DNA from: an uncultured Rikenella sp.
Lineage (GTDB): Bacteria; Bacteroidota; Bacteroidia; Bacteroidales; Rikenellaceae
NCBI RefSeq assembly: GCF_910579375.1
Contig: NZ_CAJTUJ010000038.1
Coordinates: forward strand, 1-14,788
Reading direction: 5' to 3'
Length of the DNA: 14,788 nt
Position 1 is the stretch's first letter, and each line of letters opens with the position of its first letter. The notes beneath the pieces were generated by a model, which made no database searches, was not told where the DNA came from, and worked only from the letters and a program-made list of their open reading frames with translations. Below are positions 6,348-13,936 of the stretch, piece by piece. The position numbers and the translations under genes are program-made.

Positions 6348-7354
6348 GGACACTGATCATCGCCGAAGCCGGCGTAAACCACAACGGCTCCCCGGAGCTG
6401 GCCCGGCAGCTCGTCGACGCGGCGGCGGCGGCAGGGGTAGACTATGTCAAGTTCCAGACCTTCCAGGCCGACAAACTGGTAACCCGAACCGCCCGGCAGG
6501 CTGCCTATCAAAGCCGCAATCTCGGTCACGGCGAAGAGTCGCAGTACACCATGCTCAAGCGGCTCGAACTCTCGGCCGACGACCACCACGCACTTGTATC
6601 TCATTGCCAGGCCAGAGGTGTCGGCTTCCTCTCCACCCCGTTCGACCTCTCCAGCATCGACTTTCTCGCCTCACCGCCAATCGGGCTCTCCTTTTGGAAA
6701 GTCCCCAGCGGCGAAGTGACCAACTTTCCCTACCTGCGCGCCATCGGGCGAACCGGCAAACCGGTCGTCCTGTCCACCGGGATGGCCACGCTCGACGAAA
6801 TCGAAGCGGCTATCGACGTGCTGACCCGCTTCGGGACACCGCGGAACGGGATTACCCTGCTGCACTGCACCACCGAATATCCCGCGCCAAAAGACCAGGT
6901 CAATCTGCGTGCGATGCAGACCATGCACGAACGGTTCGGCCTGCCCGTCGGCTACTCCGACCATACCGAAGGGATCGAGATACCCGTAGCAGCGGTGGCG
7001 ATGGGGGCGACCGTGATCGAAAAACACTTTACGCTCGATCGGAGCCTGCCCGGGCCGGATCACAAGGCCTCGCTCGAGCCGGACGAGCTCAAAGCCATGG
7101 TGCGGCAAATCCGGGCCGTGGAATCGGCCTTAGGCAACGGCACCAAAGAGCCGACGCCGGCCGAACGACCGAATATTCCCATCGCGCGCAAATCGATTGT
7201 GGCGGCAACGGCGATTAAGCGGGGAGAGCTGTTTACGGAGGAAAATCTCACGGCCAAACGGCCCGGGACGGGACTCTGCCCGATGCGCTGGGAATCCGTT
7301 GTCGGACAACCGGCCCCGCGAAATTTCGAACCGGACGAACCGATCGAATTATGA
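6344..7354 (+). CDS. legI: Legionaminic/N-acetylneuraminic acid synthase (NeuB family)
   Basis: Condenses phosphoenolpyruvate with a six-carbon amino sugar to make the nine-carbon nonulosonic acid in the cytosol. The 336-residue protein has the NeuB TIM barrel (about 1-265) followed by an antifreeze-like SAF domain (about 280-336). Visible motifs are AEAGVNHNG (7-15), VKFQTF (35-40), KVPSGEVTN (119-127), STGM (144-147) and HCTTEYPAP (174-182). The likely metal-binding histidines are H207 in GYSDHT and H228 in EKHFTLD, and GPDHKASLEP is at 237-246. In the SAF domain, RKSIVAA (282-288) and RPGTGLCP (306-313) supply the substrate-contacting arginine. The GYSDHT/EKHFTLD/GPDHKASLEP wording is closer to LegI (NeuB2) than to classical NeuB. 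It overlaps both neighbours by 4 bp. Confidence 0.92.
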   Translation: MRTLIIAEAGVNHNGSPELARQLVDAAAAAGVDYVKFQTFQADKLVTRTARQAAYQSRNLGHGEESQYTMLKRLELSADDHHALVSHCQARGVGFLSTPFDLSSIDFLASPPIGLSFWKVPSGEVTNFPYLRAIGRTGKPVVLSTGMATLDEIEAAIDVLTRFGTPRNGITLLHCTTEYPAPKDQVNLRAMQTMHERFGLPVGYSDHTEGIEIPVAAVAMGATVIEKHFTLDRSLPGPDHKASLEPDELKAMVRQIRAVESALGNGTKEPTPAERPNIPIARKSIVAATAIKRGELFTEENLTAKRPGTGLCPMRWESVVGQPAPRNFEPDEPIEL

Positions 7355-8553
7355 AAAAAATCTGCATAGTCACCGGCACCCGGGCCGAATGGGGGCTTCT
7401 CACGCGCCTGGCCGGGCTGATTGCGGCCGATCCGGAGTTGCAGCTGCAAATCGTGGCCACCCACATGCACCTCTCGGCCCGATACGGCGAGACCAGTAAA
7501 GAGATCGAATCCGACGGATTCGCCATTGACTACCGCGTGCCCACGATCGACGAAACCGCGACCGAAGATACCCCGCAGGAGACCGTTATGGAGATGAGTC
7601 GCGCCTTGAGCGGGTTCGCGCGGGCGTACGATGCGCTAAAGCCCGACCTGATTATCGTGCTGGGGGATCGATACGAGATTCTGTGTGCGGTGGAGGCGGC
7701 GTTGATCTTTCGGATTCCCGTGGCCCATCTGCACGGCGGAGAGATCACCGAGGGAGCCTTCGACGACGCGATACGGCACGCGATCACGAAGATGTCGCAC
7801 CTGCACTTCACCTCGACAGAGGCGTATCGGCAACGGGTCATCCAGCTGGGCGAAGATCCTGCAACGGTATATAACGTGGGCGCGATCGGGGTGGACAATA
7901 TACGGCAGATACCTTTGTGGTCTCAGGCACAGACCGAAGAGAGCCTCGGAGGGTTCCCGATCGACCGGCAGACCTTGCTGGTCACCTACCATCCGGTGAC
8001 ACTCGACGAACAGTCCGATGCCGAACAGCAAATCGACGCCTTGCTGGGGGCTCTGGACGACACCATGCGCACCCGTGCCGGCGTGCGGGTCATCTTCACG
8101 ATGCCCAACTCGGACACGGGCAGCGGGGTTATTGCGGAGCGGATACGAACATGGTGCGCCGAGGCGAGCCGGAACAAGCGGTGCGTATGGTTCACCTCAT
8201 TGGGATTAAAACGCTATCTGTCCGTCTTGCAATATATCGGCGGGGTGGTGGGGAATTCGAGCAGCGGGATCGTCGAAGTGCCGAGCTTCCGGATTCCGAC
8301 GATCGATATCGGCGACCGGCAGCGGGGACGGATCGCGGCACCGTCGGTCGTGCACTGCGGAACGACACAAGAGGAGATTATTGAAAAATTATCGTTACTT
8401 TTAACAGGCGGGATTCCGGCCACCGGCTTCAACCCTTACGAACGGCCGGACACGGCGATACGCATTTACGAAACGATCAAAAAACACCTGGGCGGGCAGG
8501 CCTTAGCCGTACAAAAGCATTTCCACGACCTGCCGCACACGACGACGGAATGA
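7351..8553 (+). CDS. legG: NDP-sugar hydrolysing 2-epimerase (LegG/NeuC family)
   Basis: Releases the nucleotide and inverts C2 of an NDP-linked HexNAc derivative, giving the free sugar for the synthase. In the legionaminic route this is 2,4-diacetamido-2,4,6-trideoxymannose; in sialic acid loci it is ManNAc. The 400-residue protein has the GT-B-like epimerase fold: VTGTRAEWGLL (7-17), LGDRYEI (104-110) with D106, HLHGGEITEGAFDDAIRHA (127-145), TYHPVT (212-217) with H214, and GNSSSGIVE (301-309). All residues usually conserved in the hydrolysing group appear present. About eleven residues after HFHDLP form a short polar tail. It starts with ATGA overlap after legI and ends with ATGA overlap into the nucleotidyltransferase gene. 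Sequence alone cannot say whether the substrate carries UDP or GDP; the next gene favours GDP. Confidence 0.9.
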   Translation: MKKICIVTGTRAEWGLLTRLAGLIAADPELQLQIVATHMHLSARYGETSKEIESDGFAIDYRVPTIDETATEDTPQETVMEMSRALSGFARAYDALKPDLIIVLGDRYEILCAVEAALIFRIPVAHLHGGEITEGAFDDAIRHAITKMSHLHFTSTEAYRQRVIQLGEDPATVYNVGAIGVDNIRQIPLWSQAQTEESLGGFPIDRQTLLVTYHPVTLDEQSDAEQQIDALLGALDDTMRTRAGVRVIFTMPNSDTGSGVIAERIRTWCAEASRNKRCVWFTSLGLKRYLSVLQYIGGVVGNSSSGIVEVPSFRIPTIDIGDRQRGRIAAPSVVHCGTTQEEIIEKLSLLLTGGIPATGFNPYERPDTAIRIYETIKKHLGGQALAVQKHFHDLPHTTTE

Positions 8554-9614
8554 GAGACCACACACGACATATTATCCCCCAGACCGCTACCATATTGGAC
8601 GCCGTGCGGAAACTCAACGACATTTCGGCCGATTTGTCACTGACCCTGTTTGCCATCGAAAACGATACGGGACGAGTGGTCGGAACCGTAACCGACGGCG
8701 ATATACGACGGGCCATATCGAACGGATGCGGGTTGGAAAGCTCGATTCAGGAGGTGATGAATCCTCATTTCACGGCGATTCGCGAGCGAGATTTCAGTGT
8801 GCAGACTTTGCGACATATCAAGGAACGGCAGCTCAAACTCGTTCCGGTTCTGGACAGGGAGGAACGCATCGTGCGGGTGGTTAGTTTCGCAGGCGGACGG
8901 TCGTTCCTGCCGCTCGACGCCGTACTGATGGCGGGCGGCAAAGGAGAACGGCTGCGGCCCTTGACACTGGAGACCCCGAAACCGCTGCTGTCGGTAGCCG
9001 GGAAACCGATCATCGACTATAACATCGACAACCTGCTGCGACACGGGATCGAACATATCAACGTCACCGTCAATTACCTGGCAGAACAGCTCGAAACGCA
9101 CTTCGCACAGCCGAAGGGAACGGAGGGGGTTCGCGTTCGGTGTGTGCGCGAACCGGAATACCTCGGCACGATGGGTTCCGTGAAATTCATTCCCGACTGG
9201 CACAACGACACGATTTTGGTGATGAACTCCGACCTGTTCACCAATATCGACCTAGAGGATTTTTACCTCCATTTCAAAAAGCACGATGCGGATATGAGCA
9301 TCGCCGCCGTTCCGTACAACGTCAACGTACCCTACGGGATCTTCGAAATCGAGAACACGCGCGAGATCAAAGGCATCAAGGAAAAACCCAACTTCCATTA
9401 TTACGCCAACGCCGGCATCTACCTGCTCCGACGCACGGTGCTCGACCAGATTCCGGACGGTGTTTTCTACAACGCCACCGACCTGATGGAGGCACTGATT
9501 GCGCAGCAGAAACGAGTCATCCGCTATCCGTTGTCCGGCTACTGGATCGACATCGGCAAACCGGACGACTTCCGCAAGGTGCAGGAGTTGGCCCAGCACA
9601 TACACAAACAATAA
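8550..9614 (+). CDS. ptmE: PtmE-type nucleotidyltransferase with N-terminal CBS pair
   Basis: Predicted to activate glucosamine-1-phosphate (or GlcNAc-1-phosphate) with a nucleotide, probably GTP, providing the GDP-sugar that enters the legionaminic pathway. The 354-residue protein has two N-terminal CBS repeats (about 1-60 and 61-115; VTDGDIRRAI at 47-56 is a clear CBS motif), then a sugar nucleotidyltransferase domain. That domain carries the GxG-type loop LMAGGKGERLRPLT at 126-139, K144 in TPKPLL, the metal aspartate D228 in MNSD, an EKP at 278-280, and GYWIDIGKPDDF (330-341) near the end. This CBS-transferase fusion next to neuB/neuC homologues is the PtmE arrangement of Campylobacter jejuni. 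CBS domains usually sense adenine nucleotides, so activity may be under energy control. A 9-base gap follows; this is where the run of ATGA overlaps stops. Confidence 0.85.
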   Translation: MRDHTRHIIPQTATILDAVRKLNDISADLSLTLFAIENDTGRVVGTVTDGDIRRAISNGCGLESSIQEVMNPHFTAIRERDFSVQTLRHIKERQLKLVPVLDREERIVRVVSFAGGRSFLPLDAVLMAGGKGERLRPLTLETPKPLLSVAGKPIIDYNIDNLLRHGIEHINVTVNYLAEQLETHFAQPKGTEGVRVRCVREPEYLGTMGSVKFIPDWHNDTILVMNSDLFTNIDLEDFYLHFKKHDADMSIAAVPYNVNVPYGIFEIENTREIKGIKEKPNFHYYANAGIYLLRRTVLDQIPDGVFYNATDLMEALIAQQKRVIRYPLSGYWIDIGKPDDFRKVQELAQHIHKQ

Positions 9615-9623
9615 AGGCGGTTC

Positions 9624-10304
9624 ATGAAACTACTTGTCATCATTCCCGCTCGTGGAGGCAGCAAAGGACTACCCGGGAAAAACATACGGCCGCTGTGCGG
9701 TAAACCGTTAATCGGTTATTCGATCGAGTTGGCACGAACGATTGTTTCCGACAAAGATATTTGCGTATCAACCGATGCACAAGAAATTATCGACGTTGTT
9801 GAAAGATACGGATTGTATGTGCCATTTGTACGACCAGCCCACCTCAGTACAGACACAGCCACAACAAACGACGTCCTGGTACATGCGCTAAACTTTTACC
9901 AACAGCAAGGACGGGAATACGATGCCATACTGTTACTTCAGCCCACCTCTCCATTACGTACTGCAGCACAAGTGCATGAAGCATTGGCACTTTACGAGAC
10001 CCATCCGGGAATAGACATGGTGGTATCCGTCAAAAAATCCCATGCTGCTGCCGTCATCAGTCATGAAAATGAAGAAGGGTGGCTGATTCCCACACTCAAT
10101 ACACATAGTGGACCCAGACAGCAAATAACGTCATATTACGAATACAACGGAGCGATCTACATAATCAATCCGATCTCGTTACAAAAAAAAGGCATTCCAA
10201 ACTTCACAAAACGGTTGAAATACGTCATGTCGGAAGAAACATCTTATGACATAGACTCCTTGACGGATTGGCAAATTGTTGAACATTTCATGCGCAACAA
10301 ATAA
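9624..10304 (+). CDS. legF: CMP-nonulosonic acid synthetase (LegF/NeuA family)
   Basis: Transfers CMP from CTP to the nonulosonic acid, giving the donor for glycosyltransferases. The 226-residue protein covers the catalytic domain only, with no C-terminal O-acetylesterase. Motifs are the CTP-binding IPARGGSKGLPGKNI (7-21), VSTD (48-51), LLQPTSPLR (104-112), YYEYNGAIYI (171-180) and the metal-binding pair D209/D211 in SYDIDSLTDW. The ATG at 9624 places the first strand right at the N-terminus, as in the family. Base composition drops clearly inside this gene (sampled 60-base blocks about 37-42% GC, against about 60% in the preceding gene), hinting at a different history. It is most likely for legionaminic acid given legC, but a Neu5Ac synthetase cannot be excluded on sequence. 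Confidence 0.9.
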   Translation: MKLLVIIPARGGSKGLPGKNIRPLCGKPLIGYSIELARTIVSDKDICVSTDAQEIIDVVERYGLYVPFVRPAHLSTDTATTNDVLVHALNFYQQQGREYDAILLLQPTSPLRTAAQVHEALALYETHPGIDMVVSVKKSHAAAVISHENEEGWLIPTLNTHSGPRQQITSYYEYNGAIYIINPISLQKKGIPNFTKRLKYVMSEETSYDIDSLTDWQIVEHFMRNK

Positions 10305-10362
10305 GATTGCTATATTAACATCAACAACGAAACCACATTGTACTTTATTTTTATTTGACTTC

Positions 10363-11334
10363 ATGTGTCATATCGCTATCATAGGCGCCGGACAATTAGG
10401 CAGTCGGCATTTGCAAGGATTGAAATCGGCACGATTACCCATGCGTATCCAAGTCGTGGACAGCTCACAAGCAGCATTGGATACAGCACGAGATCGTTAT
10501 GAACAAATCGAAACCAATCCACAGATACATTCGATTGATTATCTGACTGATATGGATCAACTGGATGCTGAAATCGATCTGGTAATTATCGCGACCGGTT
10601 CGAAACCTCGTGCGACAATTTTAAAAGAGCTTCTATCCAAGAAACGAGTTTCTTACTTGTTACTGGAAAAAGTTCTTTTCCCGGATTTAAAATCCTATCA
10701 CACGATTCACGATTTACTTCAGGATAAAGGTTTATCGGGTAAGACATGGATAAACTGTACCCGTCGTCTATTTCAAGGATACCAGTTGTTACAGAAAGAG
10801 TTGCAGAATTATACAGGAATAATCACATATGAAAAGAACGGTTCGAATTGGGGGTTGGGATGCAACACCATCCACTTCATCGACCACTTCGCATTCCTGA
10901 CCGGCGACACAGACATACAACCGTTCGATCTCAGCGCACTGGATCCGGAGATACAGGCAAGCAAGCGCCCTGGATACGTCGAATTTACAGGAACAATAAC
11001 CAGTTCGACGAAACGAGGCAATATCCTGCACATCACATCGTCGTCCCGGGACGATGTGGCGTCACAACTGATTATTTCAACCGACCAGGCACGGTACGAG
11101 ATCAACGAGACCAGCGATACCATCACAAAAAACGGGCAGTTCTGGGGAAATATCGGCATGAAATACCAAAGCCAATTGACCGGACTCGTAGCCGAACAAA
11201 TCTTGCAACAAGGAATTTGCGCTCTGCCTTCTTATACTGAATCGGCACGACTGCACCTGACCTTCTTACAGCCTCTAGTGAAATTTTATAATAATTCAAC
11301 GGGAAAAAACGGGGATAATTGCCCGATAACATAA
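10363..11334 (+). CDS. Gfo/Idh/MocA-family oxidoreductase (first of two)
   Basis: NAD(P)-dependent dehydrogenase of the Gfo/Idh/MocA type, with substrate unknown. The 323-residue protein starts with the dinucleotide-binding IAIIGAGQLGSRHLQGL (4-20) and has IIATGSKPR (75-83) at the end of the Rossmann half. The usual EKP motif reads EKV here (102-104). A likely catalytic region is NWGLGCNTIHFIDHFAFL (162-179), with H171 and D174. The ATG at 10363 is chosen because the nucleotide-binding strand follows directly; the upstream frame stays open to 10276 but the encoded residues are unlike the family. A 58-base AT-rich gap precedes it, the largest in the operon. The first half is markedly AT-rich (a block near 10650 is about 35% GC) while the second half is not. 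Placed after a CMP-sugar synthetase, it may modify a nonulosonate or its precursor; that is inference. Confidence 0.75.
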   Translation: MCHIAIIGAGQLGSRHLQGLKSARLPMRIQVVDSSQAALDTARDRYEQIETNPQIHSIDYLTDMDQLDAEIDLVIIATGSKPRATILKELLSKKRVSYLLLEKVLFPDLKSYHTIHDLLQDKGLSGKTWINCTRRLFQGYQLLQKELQNYTGIITYEKNGSNWGLGCNTIHFIDHFAFLTGDTDIQPFDLSALDPEIQASKRPGYVEFTGTITSSTKRGNILHITSSSRDDVASQLIISTDQARYEINETSDTITKNGQFWGNIGMKYQSQLTGLVAEQILQQGICALPSYTESARLHLTFLQPLVKFYNNSTGKNGDNCPIT

Positions 11335-11345
11335 ACACGACAAAG

Positions 11346-12296
11346 ATGATTTGGTTGATCGGAGTAGGCAACATGGGCCGCGAGTACGCGAAAGTCCTCG
11401 CAGCATTACAATGTGAATACACGGCCATAGGACGAGGCGAAAACTCGGCGACAGCATTCCAAGCAGCTACGGGGCACAATGTGGTAAAAGGAGGGTTAGA
11501 GACCTTTCTGGCCTCCGCTCCGAAACTTCCTGAAGCAGCTATCGTAGCCGTAGGCATCGATCAACTCGCAACGACCGCCCGACAGTTGATGGACTACGGC
11601 GTACAAAAAATCCTGCTCGAAAAACCCGGAATCGGCGCTTTACACGAGATCGATGTTTTGTGCGAACAAGCAGAACGAAACGGCTGTATGATCGCCTTGG
11701 CGTATAACCGACGCTTTTATAGCTCGGTCTTCAAGGCCGAAGAAATAATCAACAAAGATGGGGGCGTGATTGCATTCAACTTCGAGTTTACAGAATGGAC
11801 TCACACCATCCATCCGGATAATTATGCCGAAATCGCATGCCGACACTGGCTACTGGGTAATTCATCGCATGTGATCGACACTGCATTTTTTCTGGGCGGA
11901 CAACCCGAACGCCTCAGTTGTTATCTTGCCGGCGAGAGGCTACTTGACTGGCACCCGTCCGCAACAGTCTTTGCCGGTGCAGGGGTTACACAACAGGGCG
12001 CTTTATTTAATTACGGTGCCGCTTGGCAGTCGCCGGGGCGGTGGGTGATCGAGATGCTGACTCGAAAGCACAGACTCTATTTCAAACCCATGGAGACACT
12101 CCAAATACAAGAAATCGGGTCGGTGACGGTTAATCCGGTTGAAATCGACAATCGACTCGATGTCGACTTTAAACCGGGATTTTATCTGCAAACCCAGGCT
12201 TTTCTGGCGGGAGATTACACGCGTTTTTGCACCGTGGCACAACAAAAAGAACACATCGAACGGTACTATAAAGCAATGAGCGGATATACCGATTAA
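11346..12296 (+). CDS. Gfo/Idh/MocA-family oxidoreductase (second of two)
   Basis: Second NAD(P)-dependent oxidoreductase of the Gfo/Idh/MocA type, clearly different in sequence from the one before it, so not a recent duplicate. The 316-residue protein begins with WLIGVGNMGREYAKVL (3-18), has the complete EKPG motif at 92-95 with K93, the AYNRRFY segment at 119-125 and GNSSHVIDTAFFLGG (171-185) with H175 and D178 as candidate catalytic residues. The ATG at 11346 is preferred. A TTG at 11319 would add nine residues and overlap the previous gene by 16 bp, but the Rossmann strand begins directly at the ATG. It is the last gene of the operon; a strong terminator follows. Its substrate is unknown. 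A role in oxidising or reducing a nonulosonate or nucleotide sugar is an inference from context. Confidence 0.8.
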   Translation: MIWLIGVGNMGREYAKVLAALQCEYTAIGRGENSATAFQAATGHNVVKGGLETFLASAPKLPEAAIVAVGIDQLATTARQLMDYGVQKILLEKPGIGALHEIDVLCEQAERNGCMIALAYNRRFYSSVFKAEEIINKDGGVIAFNFEFTEWTHTIHPDNYAEIACRHWLLGNSSHVIDTAFFLGGQPERLSCYLAGERLLDWHPSATVFAGAGVTQQGALFNYGAAWQSPGRWVIEMLTRKHRLYFKPMETLQIQEIGSVTVNPVEIDNRLDVDFKPGFYLQTQAFLAGDYTRFCTVAQQKEHIERYYKAMSGYTD

Positions 12297-12323
12297 AACA
12301 CCCCCTCCTGCTTATACTTTCAG

Positions 12324-12362
12324 AAAAAACGGGAACCTTGAATCGACAGGTTCCCGTTTTTT
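12324..12362. terminator. Bidirectional intrinsic terminator
   Basis: A perfect 15-bp stem (12324-12338 with 12348-12362) closes a 9-base loop. The core is CGGGAACCT/AGGTTCCCG, with A6 on the left and T6 on the right, so it works as a U-tailed terminator in both directions. It lies between the convergent ends of the oxidoreductase gene (12296) and the flippase gene (12389) and probably serves both operons. Confidence 0.9.
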
Positions 12363-12388
12363 GTACGCATCACGGAGCACCCCATCCC

Positions 12389-13936
12389 TTAACGCCGCAA
12401 TCGACTGCGTATCAACTGCATCATGCGCGATGTCAAAGTACGCATTCCCTCCGTCGAGAGCAACATTACACCAAAAAGCAACAGGGCAAAAAGAGCCGTG
12501 ACAGTCAACGAATAGAGGAACCAAACGCCGTATCCCGCCGCCGGGTCGACCGGACAATAACGATTCAACCATCCGATTAAAACAAATACTCCGGCCAGAA
12601 TCAATACATGAACTCCCACCCGCCGCCAATATCTCCATACGGACAACCGGAAACCCTTGCTAAACAGAAAATAAGGTTTCCAAATCACCACGATCGCCAA
12701 CATACTCAGGGTGGTTCCCAACAAAACCCCGTTCAACCCCCAGAAATGACCTAACAACACGGAAAATCCCGCGTTCAATCCGGCCTCCGTAATCGGCGCC
12801 CAGGTATCATAGAACAAGCCGTAAGCCATGTTGAAACTATCGGCCACACGGGTAAACATGATATAGAGGTTCAACAGGATCAGAGCCACCGTACCCGGCG
12901 GCAAGAGATACTCCGCCCCCAACCACAGTTGAATAAACGGATTCAATCCGAACCATAGCGCCCCGACCAAAGTGCCTCCTACCCAATAACGCAGGGCGAA
13001 TATCTCTCGAAACACTTTTTGGATCCGGTTCTCATCTCCCTCGGCCACCAGCTGGCCGATCCCGGCATCGGCGCTCCCCAAAAGCTGCGAAACCAGCAAC
13101 TGCACTTTCGACACGATCAGCGTATAGTTCGTATAGTACGCTACTATCGTCAACGATGTATAGGCATAGACGAATACCGGAGAAAGATTGAACAGTGCGG
13201 TCGCTCCTATCCTGTGAACGAAAATCTGTTTGGTATATTTAATCAATTCCGGATACGCTTTCAGCAACTGTCGTCCGTTCTGGACCGCGGTTTTCAACCA
13301 CGGGTAGGCCCGGTCGATACGCCGGTTCAGAATCCAACTATAGATAAACGAAAATCCGATCTCGATCCCTACCCAATAATACGGATTGGAGGTGCGATAC
13401 AGCACGGCCATCTGGATCAAGAGCCGCAAGATATTGGCACTTTGGTAATAAGCGGTCACCACATACTGCCGCTGATCGGCATTCAGCAACAACTGCCGGT
13501 AGTTGACAAAATACCCCAGTACGGCTCCCACCAAATAGCTCAAATAGGTAAAATAGATGAGCAAATTGCTGAACGGCGCACTTTCCAGGATCCAGGGCAG
13601 AAAAACAGCCAATACGACCGCTCCGGCAATCACCACCAAGCCAATCTTGCGATAGACATAGCCTAATACCGAAACGATTTGATTAATCCGCTCCCGATCT
13701 CCTTCGACCAGCGGTTTGTAGAGCATATACCCCACCGCACTCCCCACTCCCAATTCCGCCAGATTGAGCAATCCGAGCAGATTGGAAAGCGTCGAGGTCA
13801 TCCCCACAAAATCGTCTCCTAACTTTTCGAGAAAGATTTTTCTCGAAAAGAAAGTCGCAGCCAATACCAAAAAATAGAAAATCAGATTGGTACGGGCATT
13901 GAGGAAACTCTTATGCGCTCTGGATCTAATCGTCAT
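12389..13936 (-). CDS. wzx: Wzx-type polysaccharide flippase (MOP superfamily)
   Basis: Integral inner-membrane transporter predicted to flip undecaprenyl-linked oligosaccharide to the periplasm, in O-antigen, capsule or related surface glycan synthesis. The 515-residue protein is hydrophobic along most of its length, with about 12-14 likely membrane segments. It has a typical N-terminal stretch (NLIFYFLVLAATFFSRKIFLEK) and the AELGVGSAVGYMLYKPL segment that marks this family in Bacteroidales. The start is placed at the ATG at 13936, which overlaps the upstream glycosyltransferase stop as ATGA; a TTG two codons further upstream is less likely. The tail is basic (SRMMQLIRSRLRR). It lies convergent to the nonulosonate operon, so it belongs to a separate transcript. 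Whether it flips the nonulosonate-containing glycan is inference. Confidence 0.88.
   Translation of the reverse strand: MTIRSRAHKSFLNARTNLIFYFLVLAATFFSRKIFLEKLGDDFVGMTSTLSNLLGLLNLAELGVGSAVGYMLYKPLVEGDRERINQIVSVLGYVYRKIGLVVIAGAVVLAVFLPWILESAPFSNLLIYFTYLSYLVGAVLGYFVNYRQLLLNADQRQYVVTAYYQSANILRLLIQMAVLYRTSNPYYWVGIEIGFSFIYSWILNRRIDRAYPWLKTAVQNGRQLLKAYPELIKYTKQIFVHRIGATALFNLSPVFVYAYTSLTIVAYYTNYTLIVSKVQLLVSQLLGSADAGIGQLVAEGDENRIQKVFREIFALRYWVGGTLVGALWFGLNPFIQLWLGAEYLLPPGTVALILLNLYIMFTRVADSFNMAYGLFYDTWAPITEAGLNAGFSVLLGHFWGLNGVLLGTTLSMLAIVVIWKPYFLFSKGFRLSVWRYWRRVGVHVLILAGVFVLIGWLNRYCPVDPAAGYGVWFLYSLTVTALFALLLFGVMLLSTEGMRTLTSRMMQLIRSRLRR
13823..13850. repeat. Perfect 12-bp inverted repeat inside wzx
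   Basis: CTTTTCGAGAAA at 13823-13834 is the exact reverse complement of 13839-13850, separated by GATT. It lies about 85-115 bases after the wzx start codon and codes for part of FFSRKIFLEKL in the first membrane segment. In the mRNA it would form a stable hairpin near the start of the gene and could influence translation or transcript stability; chance from codon choice is possible. Confidence 0.6.

Noticed and set aside
10276..10362. 29-codon upstream extension of the first oxidoreductase
   Set aside because: It overlaps the end of legF, and the Rossmann motif begins directly after the ATG at 10363, as is usual for the family.
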